The notes beneath the pieces were generated by a model. It searched no databases and was not told the DNA's origin. It was given only the letters and a program-made list of their open reading frames with translations. Below are positions 30,981-38,839 of a DNA stretch of 64,000 nt, in pieces (within the stretch, counting starts at the first letter, position 1; each line of letters begins with the position of its first letter). Both the position numbers and the translations under genes were made by a program. This DNA is from Rhodoblastus acidophilus (GTDB taxonomy: Bacteria > Pseudomonadota > Alphaproteobacteria > Rhizobiales > Beijerinckiaceae): contig NZ_JAOQNX010000001.1 in the NCBI RefSeq assembly GCF_025961575.1, positions 1 to 64,000 of the forward strand, in the 5' to 3' direction.

Positions 30981-31516
30981 GACAGGCCCCAAAAGGCCAC
31001 ATCGCGCTCCAGCGCGAGATCGCCCGCGAAGGCGCGCCAGTCCTGGAGATTGCGGCGGGGCACGCCGACCATCGTCGGAACGCCCAGCGCCAGCGCGTCG
31101 GCGATCACGGTGCGAAACCCGCCGCCCTCGACCTCGGCCCGGCCGAACTTGTTGAGCAGCACGAGATCGCACGCATGCAGATTGGCGTGGATCAGCGCGC
31201 AGGCGCGAGCGAGCCCGTCCCGATCCAGCCGACAGCCGCGCGCCAAGGCGCCGCGATCCTCGGAAATTTTTGACGCCTCGCCGCTGAACAGATCGCACAG
31301 CACCATGTCGCAGCGGCCGCTGCGCGACGCCCCCGCCTCCGGAAGCGCGCCGCCGACCACCAGACCGCGTCCCTTCGCCTGCGCGGCGATCCCGCGCAAC
31401 GCGGCTTCAGCCTGGGCCTGTTCGTCGCAGATCAGCGCGGTGAGCGGCTGAGCCCAATCGACTCCATCGGCTGGCGCAGACCCGAGCTCCTGGTGCGTGA
31501 TCGCGTGAGTCGACAT
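30977..31516 (-). CDS. DUF2478 family protein heading the nap operon
   Basis: 179 aa from the ATG at 31516 (MSTHAITHQELG); an ATG six codons upstream is possible. Residues ~28-175 match the DUF2478 pattern: LICDEQAQAEAALRGIA, GRCDMVLCDLFSG, and the conserved DLVLLNKFGRAEVEGGGFR. Family members have a nucleotide-binding-like alpha/beta fold, and I recall them beside molybdate transport or molybdoenzyme genes. The stop overlaps napF (ATGA), so it is translated with the nap genes. A role in molybdenum cofactor supply to NapA is inference from position. Confidence 0.75.
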   Translation of the reverse strand: MSTHAITHQELGSAPADGVDWAQPLTALICDEQAQAEAALRGIAAQAKGRGLVVGGALPEAGASRSGRCDMVLCDLFSGEASKISEDRGALARGCRLDRDGLARACALIHANLHACDLVLLNKFGRAEVEGGGFRTVIADALALGVPTMVGVPRRNLQDWRAFAGDLALERDVAFWGLS

Positions 31517-31654
31517 GGTTCGCGCCCCCGACATGGTCGGCGAACGCTTCGTTGCGCTTCAGCGCCGACGACACGTGTGTCGCTCCGGGCGCATCCCAAA
31601 ACGTTGTGCTTGCGCAAACAAGAGGCAGGTCGGCACGCCGCCTCAAGGCATGAC

Positions 31655-31668
31655 TTGACTTTTGTTAA
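31655..31668. promoter_or_regulatory. Candidate Crp/Fnr-type box between the nap operon and a divergent small gene
   Basis: TTGAC-TTTT-GTTAA resembles the FNR/DNR consensus TTGAT-N4-ATCAA with a variant half-site. It is 42 bp upstream of the small rightward gene and 139 bp upstream of the DUF2478-nap start. A related perfect palindrome with the same TTGAC half-site lies at 42970-42985. Confidence 0.5.
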
Positions 31669-31709
31669 GGGCAAAGCGAGAACGACGACAGCGTTCAGGA
31701 GGGCAGGAC

Positions 31710-31924
31710 ATGTGCGAACAAGTGACATCAGGACGTCGGTTCGACCCGGATCTGTGCCCGCTGCTCAACACGCTTCCGGCCGACGAGCGCCACGCCGCAT
31801 GGCGGAAGACCCGGTCATCAGCGCCTGCGTGGCGGCGGTGGAAGGCGCGGAGCCGCCGACCGCGGCGGCGGCGAAGAAGCTCGCCGCCTACGACCGGCTG
31901 TGCGGCGACGCGCTATCCGCCTGA
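31710..31924 (+). pseudogene. Small gene of unknown function, apparently frameshifted
   Basis: A strong ribosome-binding site (AGGAGG, ending about 7 bp upstream) precedes the ATG at 31710. The first 30 codons read like protein (MCEQVTSGRRFDPDLCPLL, then NTLPADERHAA). The frame then becomes an Arg-rich shadow, while a second frame starting at the ATG at 31799 continues sensibly (MAEDPVISACVAAVEG to AAYDRLCGDALSA) to a TGA at 31924. A -1 shift at about 31797-31799 joins them into a ~70-residue protein. It could be a sequencing indel, a decayed gene or two overlapping small ORFs. Its end overlaps the stop of the convergent Crp/Fnr gene by 12 bp. Confidence 0.5.
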
Positions 31925-32614
31925 ACTCGCCTCACCCACGGGCGGGCGCGCCGCATAGCGCGACAACCGGCCGACGTCGCTGATCAGGACATCGTCGCGG
32001 CACACTTTGACGCCGTGGTCCCTCAGCCGGACCAGGGCGCGCGAAAAATTCTCCGGCTTCATGCCGAGGCGGCTGGCGATCAGCGGCTTCTCATAGGGCA
32101 GCGCGATGGTGACGGCGCCGGCGGTTTCCGTGGTCTGCGCCAGCAGGAAATCGGCGATCCGCTCCGCGTCGGAGCGCGGCTTCAGCCGATCGATCTGCGC
32201 AACCAGATGTTTCAGATGATCCGAGAACGACGCCAGCATGCTGAAGGCGACCTGCGGATTCTCGAGCAGGATGCGGCGCAAGGCGGCGCCGTCGATTTCC
32301 AGCACGCGCGCGGGCGACACGGCCTGCGCCGAGGCGGGATAATGCCCGCCGACGAACATGGCGGATTCGCCAAACGTGTCGCCCGCCGAGTAGATGGCGA
32401 CAACCTCTTCGTCCTGTTCTCCCCGGCGAAACACCTTGACCCAGCCTTCGATCAGGAAAAAGCAGGAATCGGCGGCGTCGCCCTGGCGATAAATCTCCTC
32501 GCCCCGCTCACAGGAGCGGGGGGTATGGTTCTGTACGATCGAGCGCGCGAGCTCCGGCCCCATGGCCACGAACAGCGGCGCGCGCGACAGAAAAGTGTCG
32601 TGATCGGCTGTCAT
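31913..32614 (-). CDS. Crp/Fnr family transcriptional regulator
   Basis: 233 aa from the ATG at 32614 (MTADHDTFLSR). The N-terminal cNMP-binding-like beta barrel (about 10-130, with GDTFGESAMFVGG) and long dimer helix are followed by a Crp-type winged helix. Its recognition helix SRLGMKPENFSRALVRLRDHG contains the E-x-x-S-R pattern used to read TTGA half-sites. N-terminal iron-sulfur cysteines of FNR are absent, so it resembles the DNR/NnrR branch (NO- or heme-responsive) more than FNR. By position it is a candidate regulator of the nap operon and of the box at 31655. Confidence 0.87.
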   Translation of the reverse strand: MTADHDTFLSRAPLFVAMGPELARSIVQNHTPRSCERGEEIYRQGDAADSCFFLIEGWVKVFRRGEQDEEVVAIYSAGDTFGESAMFVGGHYPASAQAVSPARVLEIDGAALRRILLENPQVAFSMLASFSDHLKHLVAQIDRLKPRSDAERIADFLLAQTTETAGAVTIALPYEKPLIASRLGMKPENFSRALVRLRDHGVKVCRDDVLISDVGRLSRYAARPPVGEASSGG

Positions 32615-32703
32615 TATTCTTGTCCGGCGCAAGCCAGGGACGCGGACTCCCAGGCTGCACATACGTGTCTGTCACAGAACAGCCTGCCCGTCGATTGCGA
32701 CTT

Positions 32704-34047
32704 TTAACGCACCCGATCCGCGGCCACCAACGCAAGTCCCGCCGCCACCGAGGAAAAAGCGTCGCCGAAGCGAAGTTTGGCCGCGCCGAACCGCCCTGCG
32801 AACAATTGACGCACGGCGGGCACATAGGACGTGCCCCCGGTCATGAACACCGCATCGATGTCCGCAGGCCCGGCGCCAGCCCGTTCAAGCGCCAGATCGA
32901 TGGTGGCGTCGAGGCTCGCCACATCCTCGGCGATCCAGCTTTCAAAATCCTTCCGCGCGACAACTTCGTCGATCTCCAACCCGGCGGCGCGGAACCGGAA
33001 CGGCGCGCCCTCGCCGCTCGAAAGCTCCGCCTTCAGCCGGCTCACCGCGAGATAAAGCTCGTAGCCGAGATCGTGATCGATGATCTCGATCAGGCTCTCG
33101 ATCTCGTCAGGATTTTCGGCGTCCTTGGCCAGCCGGCGCAGCTCCGCCATCGTGTCGGCGCTCTTGAGCAGCGACAGCTTGTGCCATTGGGCGAAGGCCG
33201 CGTAATAGCGCGCCGGCATCGGCAGGCGTTTCTGGAACGAGCGATAGCACGAGTTCCGCCCGAGCCGCGGCGACACCAGATTGTCGATCAGGCGGAAGTC
33301 GAACGTGTCGCCGGCGATGCCCACACCCGCATGTGACAGCGCGTCGGCCTTCAGCGCCCCGCCGCCGGGATCGAATCGCATCACCGAAAAATCGCTGGTG
33401 CCGCCACCGAAATCGGCGACCAGCACGGTCTCGGGCCGCGTCAGCGTGCGCCCGTAGGTATAGGCGGCGCCAAACGGCTCATAGGCGAAATCGACCTTTT
33501 CGACCCCGGCGTTGCGATAAGCGGCGCTCAGCCGCTCCAGCGCCAGCCCCTCGTCCGGCCGCTCGCCCGCGAACACCACGGGCCGCCCGGACACAATCGG
33601 CAGCCCGCGCAAATCCTCTGGCAGAATGTCGGCCAGAAACACCCCGATCAAATCCTCGATCAGAAATTTTTTTCCGAACAGCCGCGTGTCCGAAAACACC
33701 GGGCTCGACACATAGGTTTTCAGCGATTGCAGAAACCGGTGTTCGCCATTCACGTCCAGCGCCCGGTCGAGCGCCGCCGGCCCGGACACGTGCTTTACGC
33801 GCGCGCCCTCGCGGAAGAACAATAGCGCGGAGCGATAGGCGTCCACGGACCCGTTCGGGGTCTCGAAACGACGCACCAAGACGTCGCCGGAGGCGTCTGC
33901 AAGGGCGACGACGCTGTTGGTCGTCCCGAAATCGACGCCGATGGCGGTCGGGTTCTTCAAGTCGAAAAAATCCTCGGGTGGGGGCCGCAACACGGCGGCG
34001 GGGAAGCGGGCTGATAGCCGGGCCGCGGACGCGGGGCAAGGAAACAT
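32704..34047 (-). CDS. Hsp70-like ATPase (YegD type)
   Basis: 447 aa. It contains the actin/Hsp70 ATPase fold only: phosphate loops IGVDFGTTNSVVALAD (~36-51) and VLVADFGGGTSDFSVMRF (~207-224), and the adenosine motif VFMTGGTSYVPAVRQLF near 405. The C-terminal substrate-binding domain of DnaK is absent, as in E. coli YegD, so it is not a classical chaperone. The first ~30 residues before the fold are low-complexity; an alternative non-ATG start is possible. Partner and substrate are unknown. Confidence 0.85.
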   Translation of the reverse strand: MFPCPASAARLSARFPAAVLRPPPEDFFDLKNPTAIGVDFGTTNSVVALADASGDVLVRRFETPNGSVDAYRSALLFFREGARVKHVSGPAALDRALDVNGEHRFLQSLKTYVSSPVFSDTRLFGKKFLIEDLIGVFLADILPEDLRGLPIVSGRPVVFAGERPDEGLALERLSAAYRNAGVEKVDFAYEPFGAAYTYGRTLTRPETVLVADFGGGTSDFSVMRFDPGGGALKADALSHAGVGIAGDTFDFRLIDNLVSPRLGRNSCYRSFQKRLPMPARYYAAFAQWHKLSLLKSADTMAELRRLAKDAENPDEIESLIEIIDHDLGYELYLAVSRLKAELSSGEGAPFRFRAAGLEIDEVVARKDFESWIAEDVASLDATIDLALERAGAGPADIDAVFMTGGTSYVPAVRQLFAGRFGAAKLRFGDAFSSVAAGLALVAADRVR

Positions 34048-34112
34048 TTGGCGACTCGTTTCGCGCGCGCGTAAAAAAGAAAAAACATGCGTCCTTTGCC
34101 TGCGAGACGAAA

Positions 34113-34685
34113 ATGGACCCTTATTCCGCCTTCACCTTGCGCCCGGCGCAAGCCGCCGACATCCCGACCGTGACCGCTCTGATCAACTCGGCCTATCGCG
34201 GCGGCAGCGCCAACGGCTGGACCACCGAAGCGCATCTTTTGGAAGGCCGCCGCATCGACGAACCCGGTCTCGCAAAACTCATGGCCGAGCCGGACACAAT
34301 TTTTCTGCTCTGCTTCGAGGCCGCCACCCTGATCGGTTCGGTGCAATTGCAAAAGGTCGGCGACGGCGTCGGCTATCTCGGCATGTTCGTCATCCGCCCC
34401 GGTCTGCAGGGGCGCGGGCTCGGGCGCTGGTTCATGGAGCAGGCGGAAGCGACGGCGCGCCGTCTCTGGGGCGTGACGCGCATGACCATGACGGTGATCG
34501 GCCTGCGCAGCGAACTGATCGCCTATTACGAGCGCTGCGGCTACGCGCTGACCGGCGAACGCCTCCCCTTCCCCTTCGACGGCCTGAGCACAGCGCTCGT
34601 CGAAGGCATCGACCTCGCCGTGATGCAAAAAGATTTTTTGACGGCGCCAGCGTCGGCAGTTGAGGAAGCGACAACAATTCAGTAG
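34113..34685 (+). CDS. GNAT family N-acetyltransferase
   Basis: 190 aa from the ATG at 34113 (MDPYSAFTLRPAQAADIP); upstream in-frame sequence overlaps the Hsp70-like gene and is not coding. The acetyl-CoA-binding motif A is visible in YLGMFVIRPGLQGRGLGRWFMEQAE (residues ~87-111), followed by the motif B region with AYYERCGYALTG. The acceptor substrate is unknown. Divergent from the Hsp70-like gene by 65 bp. Confidence 0.85.
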   Translation: MDPYSAFTLRPAQAADIPTVTALINSAYRGGSANGWTTEAHLLEGRRIDEPGLAKLMAEPDTIFLLCFEAATLIGSVQLQKVGDGVGYLGMFVIRPGLQGRGLGRWFMEQAEATARRLWGVTRMTMTVIGLRSELIAYYERCGYALTGERLPFPFDGLSTALVEGIDLAVMQKDFLTAPASAVEEATTIQ

Positions 34686-34686
34686 C

Positions 34687-34945
34687 CCTCGCCCAGAGGA
34701 GCCTGCGAAGCAGTGCTGAGCCCGTCGAAGCATCGAAGGGCGGGCGCGGTCCACGCATCTGCTCCCTCGCCCCGCGAGCGGGGAGAGGGCGGGGGTGAGG
34801 GGGACTATGGCGTTATTCCGCAGCCCCCTTACGGGAGAAGGTTGGGAAGCGCGGGATGGACGGGTTCGTCGCCTGCAGAGCGTGGAAGCATAGCGCGACG
34901 GCAACCACCTGGATGCCGTCATTGCGAGCGGAGCGAAGCAATCCA
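34687..34945. repeat. Cluster of dispersed repeats at the left edge of the accessory island
   Basis: Four elements are stacked here. A degenerate family B copy (34687-34760) ends CGAAGGGCGGGCGCGGTCCA. A family C copy (about 34764-34803) has CTCGCCCCGCGAGCGGGGAG, a hairpin, as at 45810-45855. A degenerate family A copy (about 34816-34860) has CCCCTTACGGGAGAAGG. At 34917-34945 lies CGTCATTGCGAGCGGAGCGA followed by AGCAATCCA, a motif that I recall recurring in many Hyphomicrobiales genomes. Confidence 0.7.
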
Positions 34946-35527
34946 CGCCTCCGCTTGGCGAGCGCCAAGGCGCTTCAAGCCCAATTTTCGAAAAGTGAAA
35001 ACGCCGAAATCCGCCAAAACCATCAATATGTCGAAAAAATGTTCATGTTTTGTTTTCACGTGAAACATGCCGGAGAAGACACCCCTCGCCCAACCCTCTG
35101 TTACAAATGCCTATTCCCAACCAGCACGCCCATGCCGAGCGCGACAAACCCCATTAACCATCCAGCCCCGCCTCCACAACCCGGAGGATGCAGACGCGAA
35201 AATCGCTTGTTTTTCGTCAAAAATCGCGTGTTTTTTGCACAAATTCATCAGTTTTGAGCGGTTTTGCGCGACGCAATTTCAATCAGGAGTAGAATATTTC
35301 GAAAAATACGCTCTTAAGGGCAATAAGACAAGACCAAAAAAATACCATCATAAGTGAGTGATTCCGTAATTTGAGGGGAGTTCAACAATGCTGCAGGCCG
35401 AGCCGCCGTGATGTAAAATTCATATCTCGGGACAGCGGCTTTTCGGGCAGCTGTCGGGGTACTGTCGTGTCCCAATCCGCAGGTCGACCGGTAGATATGG
35501 GGGAAAGCAAACAGCGCGAGGCAGACA
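34946..35527. other. AT-richer intergenic region upstream of the HTH-Shedu pair
   Basis: About 580 bp with clearly lower GC than the surroundings and no convincing gene. It contains a CACGTG-centred palindrome (35052-35067) resembling ParB parS with two mismatches. It also has two imperfect direct repeats, AAAATCGCTTGTTTTT (35199-35214) and AAAATCGCGTGTTTTT (35220-35235), starting exactly 21 bp apart. Several A/T runs follow to about 35345. The change in base composition marks the start of transferred DNA. Confidence 0.5.
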
Positions 35528-36223
35528 ATGGAAGCCGCAACTCTCACACTTCCCCCAAAAATTTTGGGTTTCTGGACAAAGTGCATCCGCACAACCATGC
35601 ACTGGTCACAAGAGGCGCTCGCCGCGAACTCCAACCTCACGACCCGCACAATACAGCGTATTGAGGCGGGAGAACCCGTCTCGATTACGACCCGTCGAAG
35701 CCTGGCGCGCGGCCTCGGCTATCAAAACCTAGACGTTTTCGACGATCCCGAATCCGTTGCTGCCATTATGAAATTGCTGGACGGGGCGCGTAGTCAAAAA
35801 ATCGAAGATTTCCAAAAGGAGTTTCCTGACCACATTCCGGTCGTCGTGAAGCGTGTCGCGAATGGACACTCCCTTTCTGCGCTCGCTGCAACTTCCGAGG
35901 CGACCTTGCTCCATTGTGATGATGCGATCTCGCTTCAGGCGAAAGAGAAGGCAGCATGTCTCTTCGATTACTTGCGCGACATGGTTGACGTATGGGACAA
36001 TATCTCTTTCTCGGACAAGCTCCGCTACACGCAGGAAATGGAAAATATGCTGCGCGAGCTGGAAGCACTCGACGTGGCGGTCTACCAAGGCTCACGTTCA
36101 ACAAAAATGGTCGGCGTTCACTGGGAAAATAAGACGCCCATTCCGTTGACTATAGGCTACCTTCTCATTGCCCCCAAGGACAAAGAAATATCCCAGTTGA
36201 TGGTGCCAAGAAGGCTTTCATAA
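35528..36223 (+). CDS. XRE-type helix-turn-helix protein beside a Shedu gene
   Basis: 231 aa. The ATG at 35528 follows GCGAGG at suitable spacing. Residues ~25-75 form an XRE-like HTH (WSQEALAANSNLTTRTIQRIEAG, then a helix RRSLARGLGY). The remaining ~155 residues are helical, acidic and unassigned (LFDYLRDMVDVWDNISFSDK near 145-164), ending in a beta-rich tail. It precedes the Shedu-like gene by 27 bp in the same direction, so it is probably its operon partner and regulator. Base and codon use is less GC-biased than in flanking genes, consistent with horizontal transfer. Confidence 0.75.
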   Translation: MEAATLTLPPKILGFWTKCIRTTMHWSQEALAANSNLTTRTIQRIEAGEPVSITTRRSLARGLGYQNLDVFDDPESVAAIMKLLDGARSQKIEDFQKEFPDHIPVVVKRVANGHSLSALAATSEATLLHCDDAISLQAKEKAACLFDYLRDMVDVWDNISFSDKLRYTQEMENMLRELEALDVAVYQGSRSTKMVGVHWENKTPIPLTIGYLLIAPKDKEISQLMVPRRLS

Positions 36224-36250
36224 TATCGCGTTGTTCTCAGTGAGTTTGAC

Positions 36251-37338
36251 ATGGTCGACGAAGTCGAAATTCTGGCCAATCGTAGGCCGGACCATCTTTA
36301 CACGAACCCTGGCGCCACGGGCGTCTATGCAACAATCGCCGGTGAAAGTGAAGAGGTTATCGGCGAGATTGATGTTACTTCGAGATGCAAGCTAGCTGTT
36401 TCCGCCTTTCATGTCGGCGACAGGGGAAATTTCGGCACTTTCAAAATCACCAAACTACAACATCACAGAACTCACGGCTGGCAGCCTGCCGGACATGTTC
36501 AGGTCAATCAATTTCAACTAAAACAAATTAAAGAATTCCTATCCATAATAGCCAGCCTCGATCTAAGCGATGCAAAGAAAACGCGGCTCTCTCTAGAAAA
36601 TTTGCATGTCGGTGCGCTCGGGACGCTCCTAAGCAGCACCAAAGGCGGTGCGCTTATAAGCGAACTGGCGAAAAGCCCGGACCTGCATCAAGACATATAC
36701 GCGGTCGCCGCCAAGCGCGCAGCGCTAGCCGAATTCAAGGACATGCTGGAAGCCGAAACTGCGTCCGAGCCGAATTGGCAGGACTTCTTCGAGCGGAACC
36801 CGTGGATATTTGGCCATGGCTTGAACTACGTTTTTCTCGACAAGGTTTCAAAAAAACTTGAGGCCACAACCACAGGAAATACTTTCGATCGACCCGGCAA
36901 ACGCGCAGACGGGCTGATGCTTACGCGCGCGGAGGTGAGCCAATATGTGCTGGTGGAAATCAAAAAAGCAGCACCGAACTCTTGCAAAAAACCATTTACA
37001 GAGCCGGGTGCTGGAGCGTGTCTGATGAGATTGCTGGTGCCGTCACGCAGGTTCAAAAAACGACCTTTGAATTCGGGCGCGACCACTATCGCGATGAGCT
37101 GAAGGACGAACTCGGCACCCGGACAGGCAATTCTGTCTACGCGATTGAACCGCGCAGTTTTCTCGTGGCCGGAAACATGAAACAAATTGCCAACAATGAC
37201 GACAAGATCACCTGCTTCGAGCTCTTTAGAAGAAACACGCGAGCGCCAGAGATCATAACGTTCGACGAGCTTTACTCCCGCGCGGGCTGCATCGTCGACA
37301 ACATCAGTCGTGCCGTCGATAAGAAAGAAACTTCATAG
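36251..37338 (+). pseudogene. sduA: Shedu-type (DUF4263) anti-phage nuclease gene, frameshifted at an A6 run
   Basis: The intact protein would be about 362 aa. Residues 1-170 are a system-specific N-terminal domain. From about 172 the Shedu/DUF4263 nuclease begins: EPNWQDFFERNPWIFGHGLN, then the PD-(D/E)xK-like core with Asp220 (KRADGLML) and Glu236/Lys238 (VLVEIKK). After the AAAAAA at 36962-36967 this frame loses the family pattern. The -1 frame from 36967 continues it exactly (SSTELLQKTIYRAGCWSVSD, then VTQVQKTTFEFGRDHY) to a TAG at 37336-37338. One missing A, or ribosomal slippage on the A-run, explains it. The family defends against phage by DNA cleavage; whether this copy is active is unknown. 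Confidence 0.8.
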
Positions 37339-37618
37339 TTCTGTTCGCGCGAGACTCCTCGCAAAACCGCGAGCCGTCAATCATTCTCGTGCCCCCATCC
37401 CACCCCTTCTTGCCGCTCACGACGAGGATGGCGGGAATGGTGGTAGTAAGCGCGGTCCCAAGAAGAATGGTTATGGCGCGTTGCGCCTGCGTCTCGTCCG
37501 CCACCGCGCCCAAAACAAGAACAGCTCCGGCGCCGCCCACGTCAAAACGAGCTCCCCCGCTCCCTCCTGCCCGTCGCGGCGATCTGTCGCGAAGCTGCGC
37601 CTGGATTGTTGACGCCAT
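37304..37618 (-). CDS. Possible small membrane protein
   Basis: About 104 aa from the ATG at 37618 (MASTIQAQLRDRSPRR). It has a plausible membrane stretch (RAITILLGTALTTTIPAILVV) but no ribosome-binding site. The frame overlaps the Shedu 3' end by 35 bp on the opposite strand. No family is recognised, and it may be a remnant or chance frame. Confidence 0.25.
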   Translation of the reverse strand: MASTIQAQLRDRSPRRAGGSGGARFDVGGAGAVLVLGAVADETQAQRAITILLGTALTTTIPAILVVSGKKGWDGGTRMIDGSRFCEESRANRTMKFLSYRRHD

Positions 37619-37752
37619 ATAATCTATATTATCGATAGACAAAATATAAACGACTCGCGCTCCGCCGGCCTCTCGCGCCGGAGCGCAACGAACAGGCCGC
37701 CGACTCGCCAGGACCGGGATGCGGACGGCCGCATCGATTCGGACGAAACACC
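37339..37752. other. Intergenic region with a leader hairpin
   Basis: 414 bp. Apart from the doubtful leftward small frame, no gene is seen. An AT-rich patch at 37618-37650 is followed by a perfect 8-bp stem, GCGCTCCG (37657-37664) with CGGAGCGC (37679-37686) around a 14-nt loop. It lies 67 bp before the URO-D-family gene. This is the right boundary of the lower-GC island. Confidence 0.45.
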
Positions 37753-38808
37753 ATGACCCACAAGGAAACGATGACCTCCCGCGAGCGTGTCGCCGCGGCG
37801 CTCTCCGGCGCGCCCTATGACCGCATCCCCGTCTTCCTGCTGATGAGCGACCATGCGGCGCGGGTGATCGGCGTCACCGTCGGCGACTATCAGCAATCCG
37901 CCGAACTGATGGCCAGGGGCCAGCTCGCCGCGCAAAAACTCTATGGCGTCGACCTCATCAACACCGGCCCCGGCCTCACCGGCATTGCGGAAGCCATCGG
38001 CGCCAAACTGGCCTTCCCCGACAACACCGCCTATGTCATCGAACATCCCGCGCCGACGCCCGACCATCTCGATGGCCTGCGCATCGCCGATCCCAGGCGC
38101 GACGGCCGCCTGCCGCTGTTTCTCGAAGCCACCCAGATCGTGCTCGACGAGGCCGGCGACCGCGTGCCGATATCGCTGACCACCGCCGGCCCGTTCACCA
38201 CCGCCGCCTATTTGCGCGGTCCCGACCAATTCTTGCGCGATCTGCGCCGGGCGCCCGAGGCCGCCCATCGCGCCCTGCGGATCGCCACGGACTCCACCAT
38301 CCCCTTCATCCGCGAAGTCATTGCGCTCGGCGCCCGTATCGGCCTCGCCGAACCCATGGCCTCGGGAACGCTGATCGGCGCCAGGCAATTCCAAGCCTTT
38401 GCGCAACCCTATCTCACCGAGATCGTCGACGCGGTGAAAGAGCTGACCGGCGGCGGCCCCTCGCTGCACATCTGCGGCGACAGTTCGCACATCTGGCCCG
38501 ACATGGCCGACACCGGGGCGAGCGTGTTGAGCGTCGACGACGAAGTCGATCTCGCCGCCGCGCGCGAAAAAGTGGGAGACCGCGTGGGGCTGGTCGGCAA
38601 CATCCGGCCGACCGCGGTCATGGCCAACGGCGGCCCCGCCGATGTCCGCGCCAACGCCCGCGCCTGCTTCGAAAAAGGCGTCGGCAATCCCAAGGGCTAC
38701 ATTCTCGGCATGGGCTGCGCTTTGCCGATCAACACGCCGCCCGAAAACGTCCACGCGCTGTTCGACGCCGCCTGGGAGCTCAGCGCGGAACGCCAAGTCC
38801 TGGCCTGA
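37753..38808 (+). CDS. URO-D superfamily protein (cobamide methyltransferase-like)
   Basis: 351 aa TIM-barrel protein of the uroporphyrinogen decarboxylase superfamily. It resembles the MtaA/MtbA-type methylcobamide methyltransferases more than HemE. It has LHICGDSSHIWPDM with the His-x-Cys pair (near residue 238) and GMGCALPINTPPENVH with the distal cysteine (near 319), the zinc ligands that activate a thiol methyl acceptor. HemE's N-terminal RQAGRYLPEY motif is absent, so it is not the heme-pathway enzyme. The physiological substrate is unknown. The ATG at 37753 is kept; an in-frame ATG at 37771 is possible. Confidence 0.75.
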   Translation: MTHKETMTSRERVAAALSGAPYDRIPVFLLMSDHAARVIGVTVGDYQQSAELMARGQLAAQKLYGVDLINTGPGLTGIAEAIGAKLAFPDNTAYVIEHPAPTPDHLDGLRIADPRRDGRLPLFLEATQIVLDEAGDRVPISLTTAGPFTTAAYLRGPDQFLRDLRRAPEAAHRALRIATDSTIPFIREVIALGARIGLAEPMASGTLIGARQFQAFAQPYLTEIVDAVKELTGGGPSLHICGDSSHIWPDMADTGASVLSVDDEVDLAAAREKVGDRVGLVGNIRPTAVMANGGPADVRANARACFEKGVGNPKGYILGMGCALPINTPPENVHALFDAAWELSAERQVLA

Positions 38809-38839
38809 AGCAAAGCTGTCCTCACCTGAAGCGGCGCGC

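Noticed and set aside
34687-34945. Repeat pile-up considered as an insertion sequence end
   Set aside because: There is no transposase frame and no matching terminal inverted repeats flanking the island.
37753-38808. Assignment as uroporphyrinogen decarboxylase (hemE)
   Set aside because: The HemE N-terminal signature is absent, and the zinc-type H-x-C and distal cysteine fit the methyltransferase branch.
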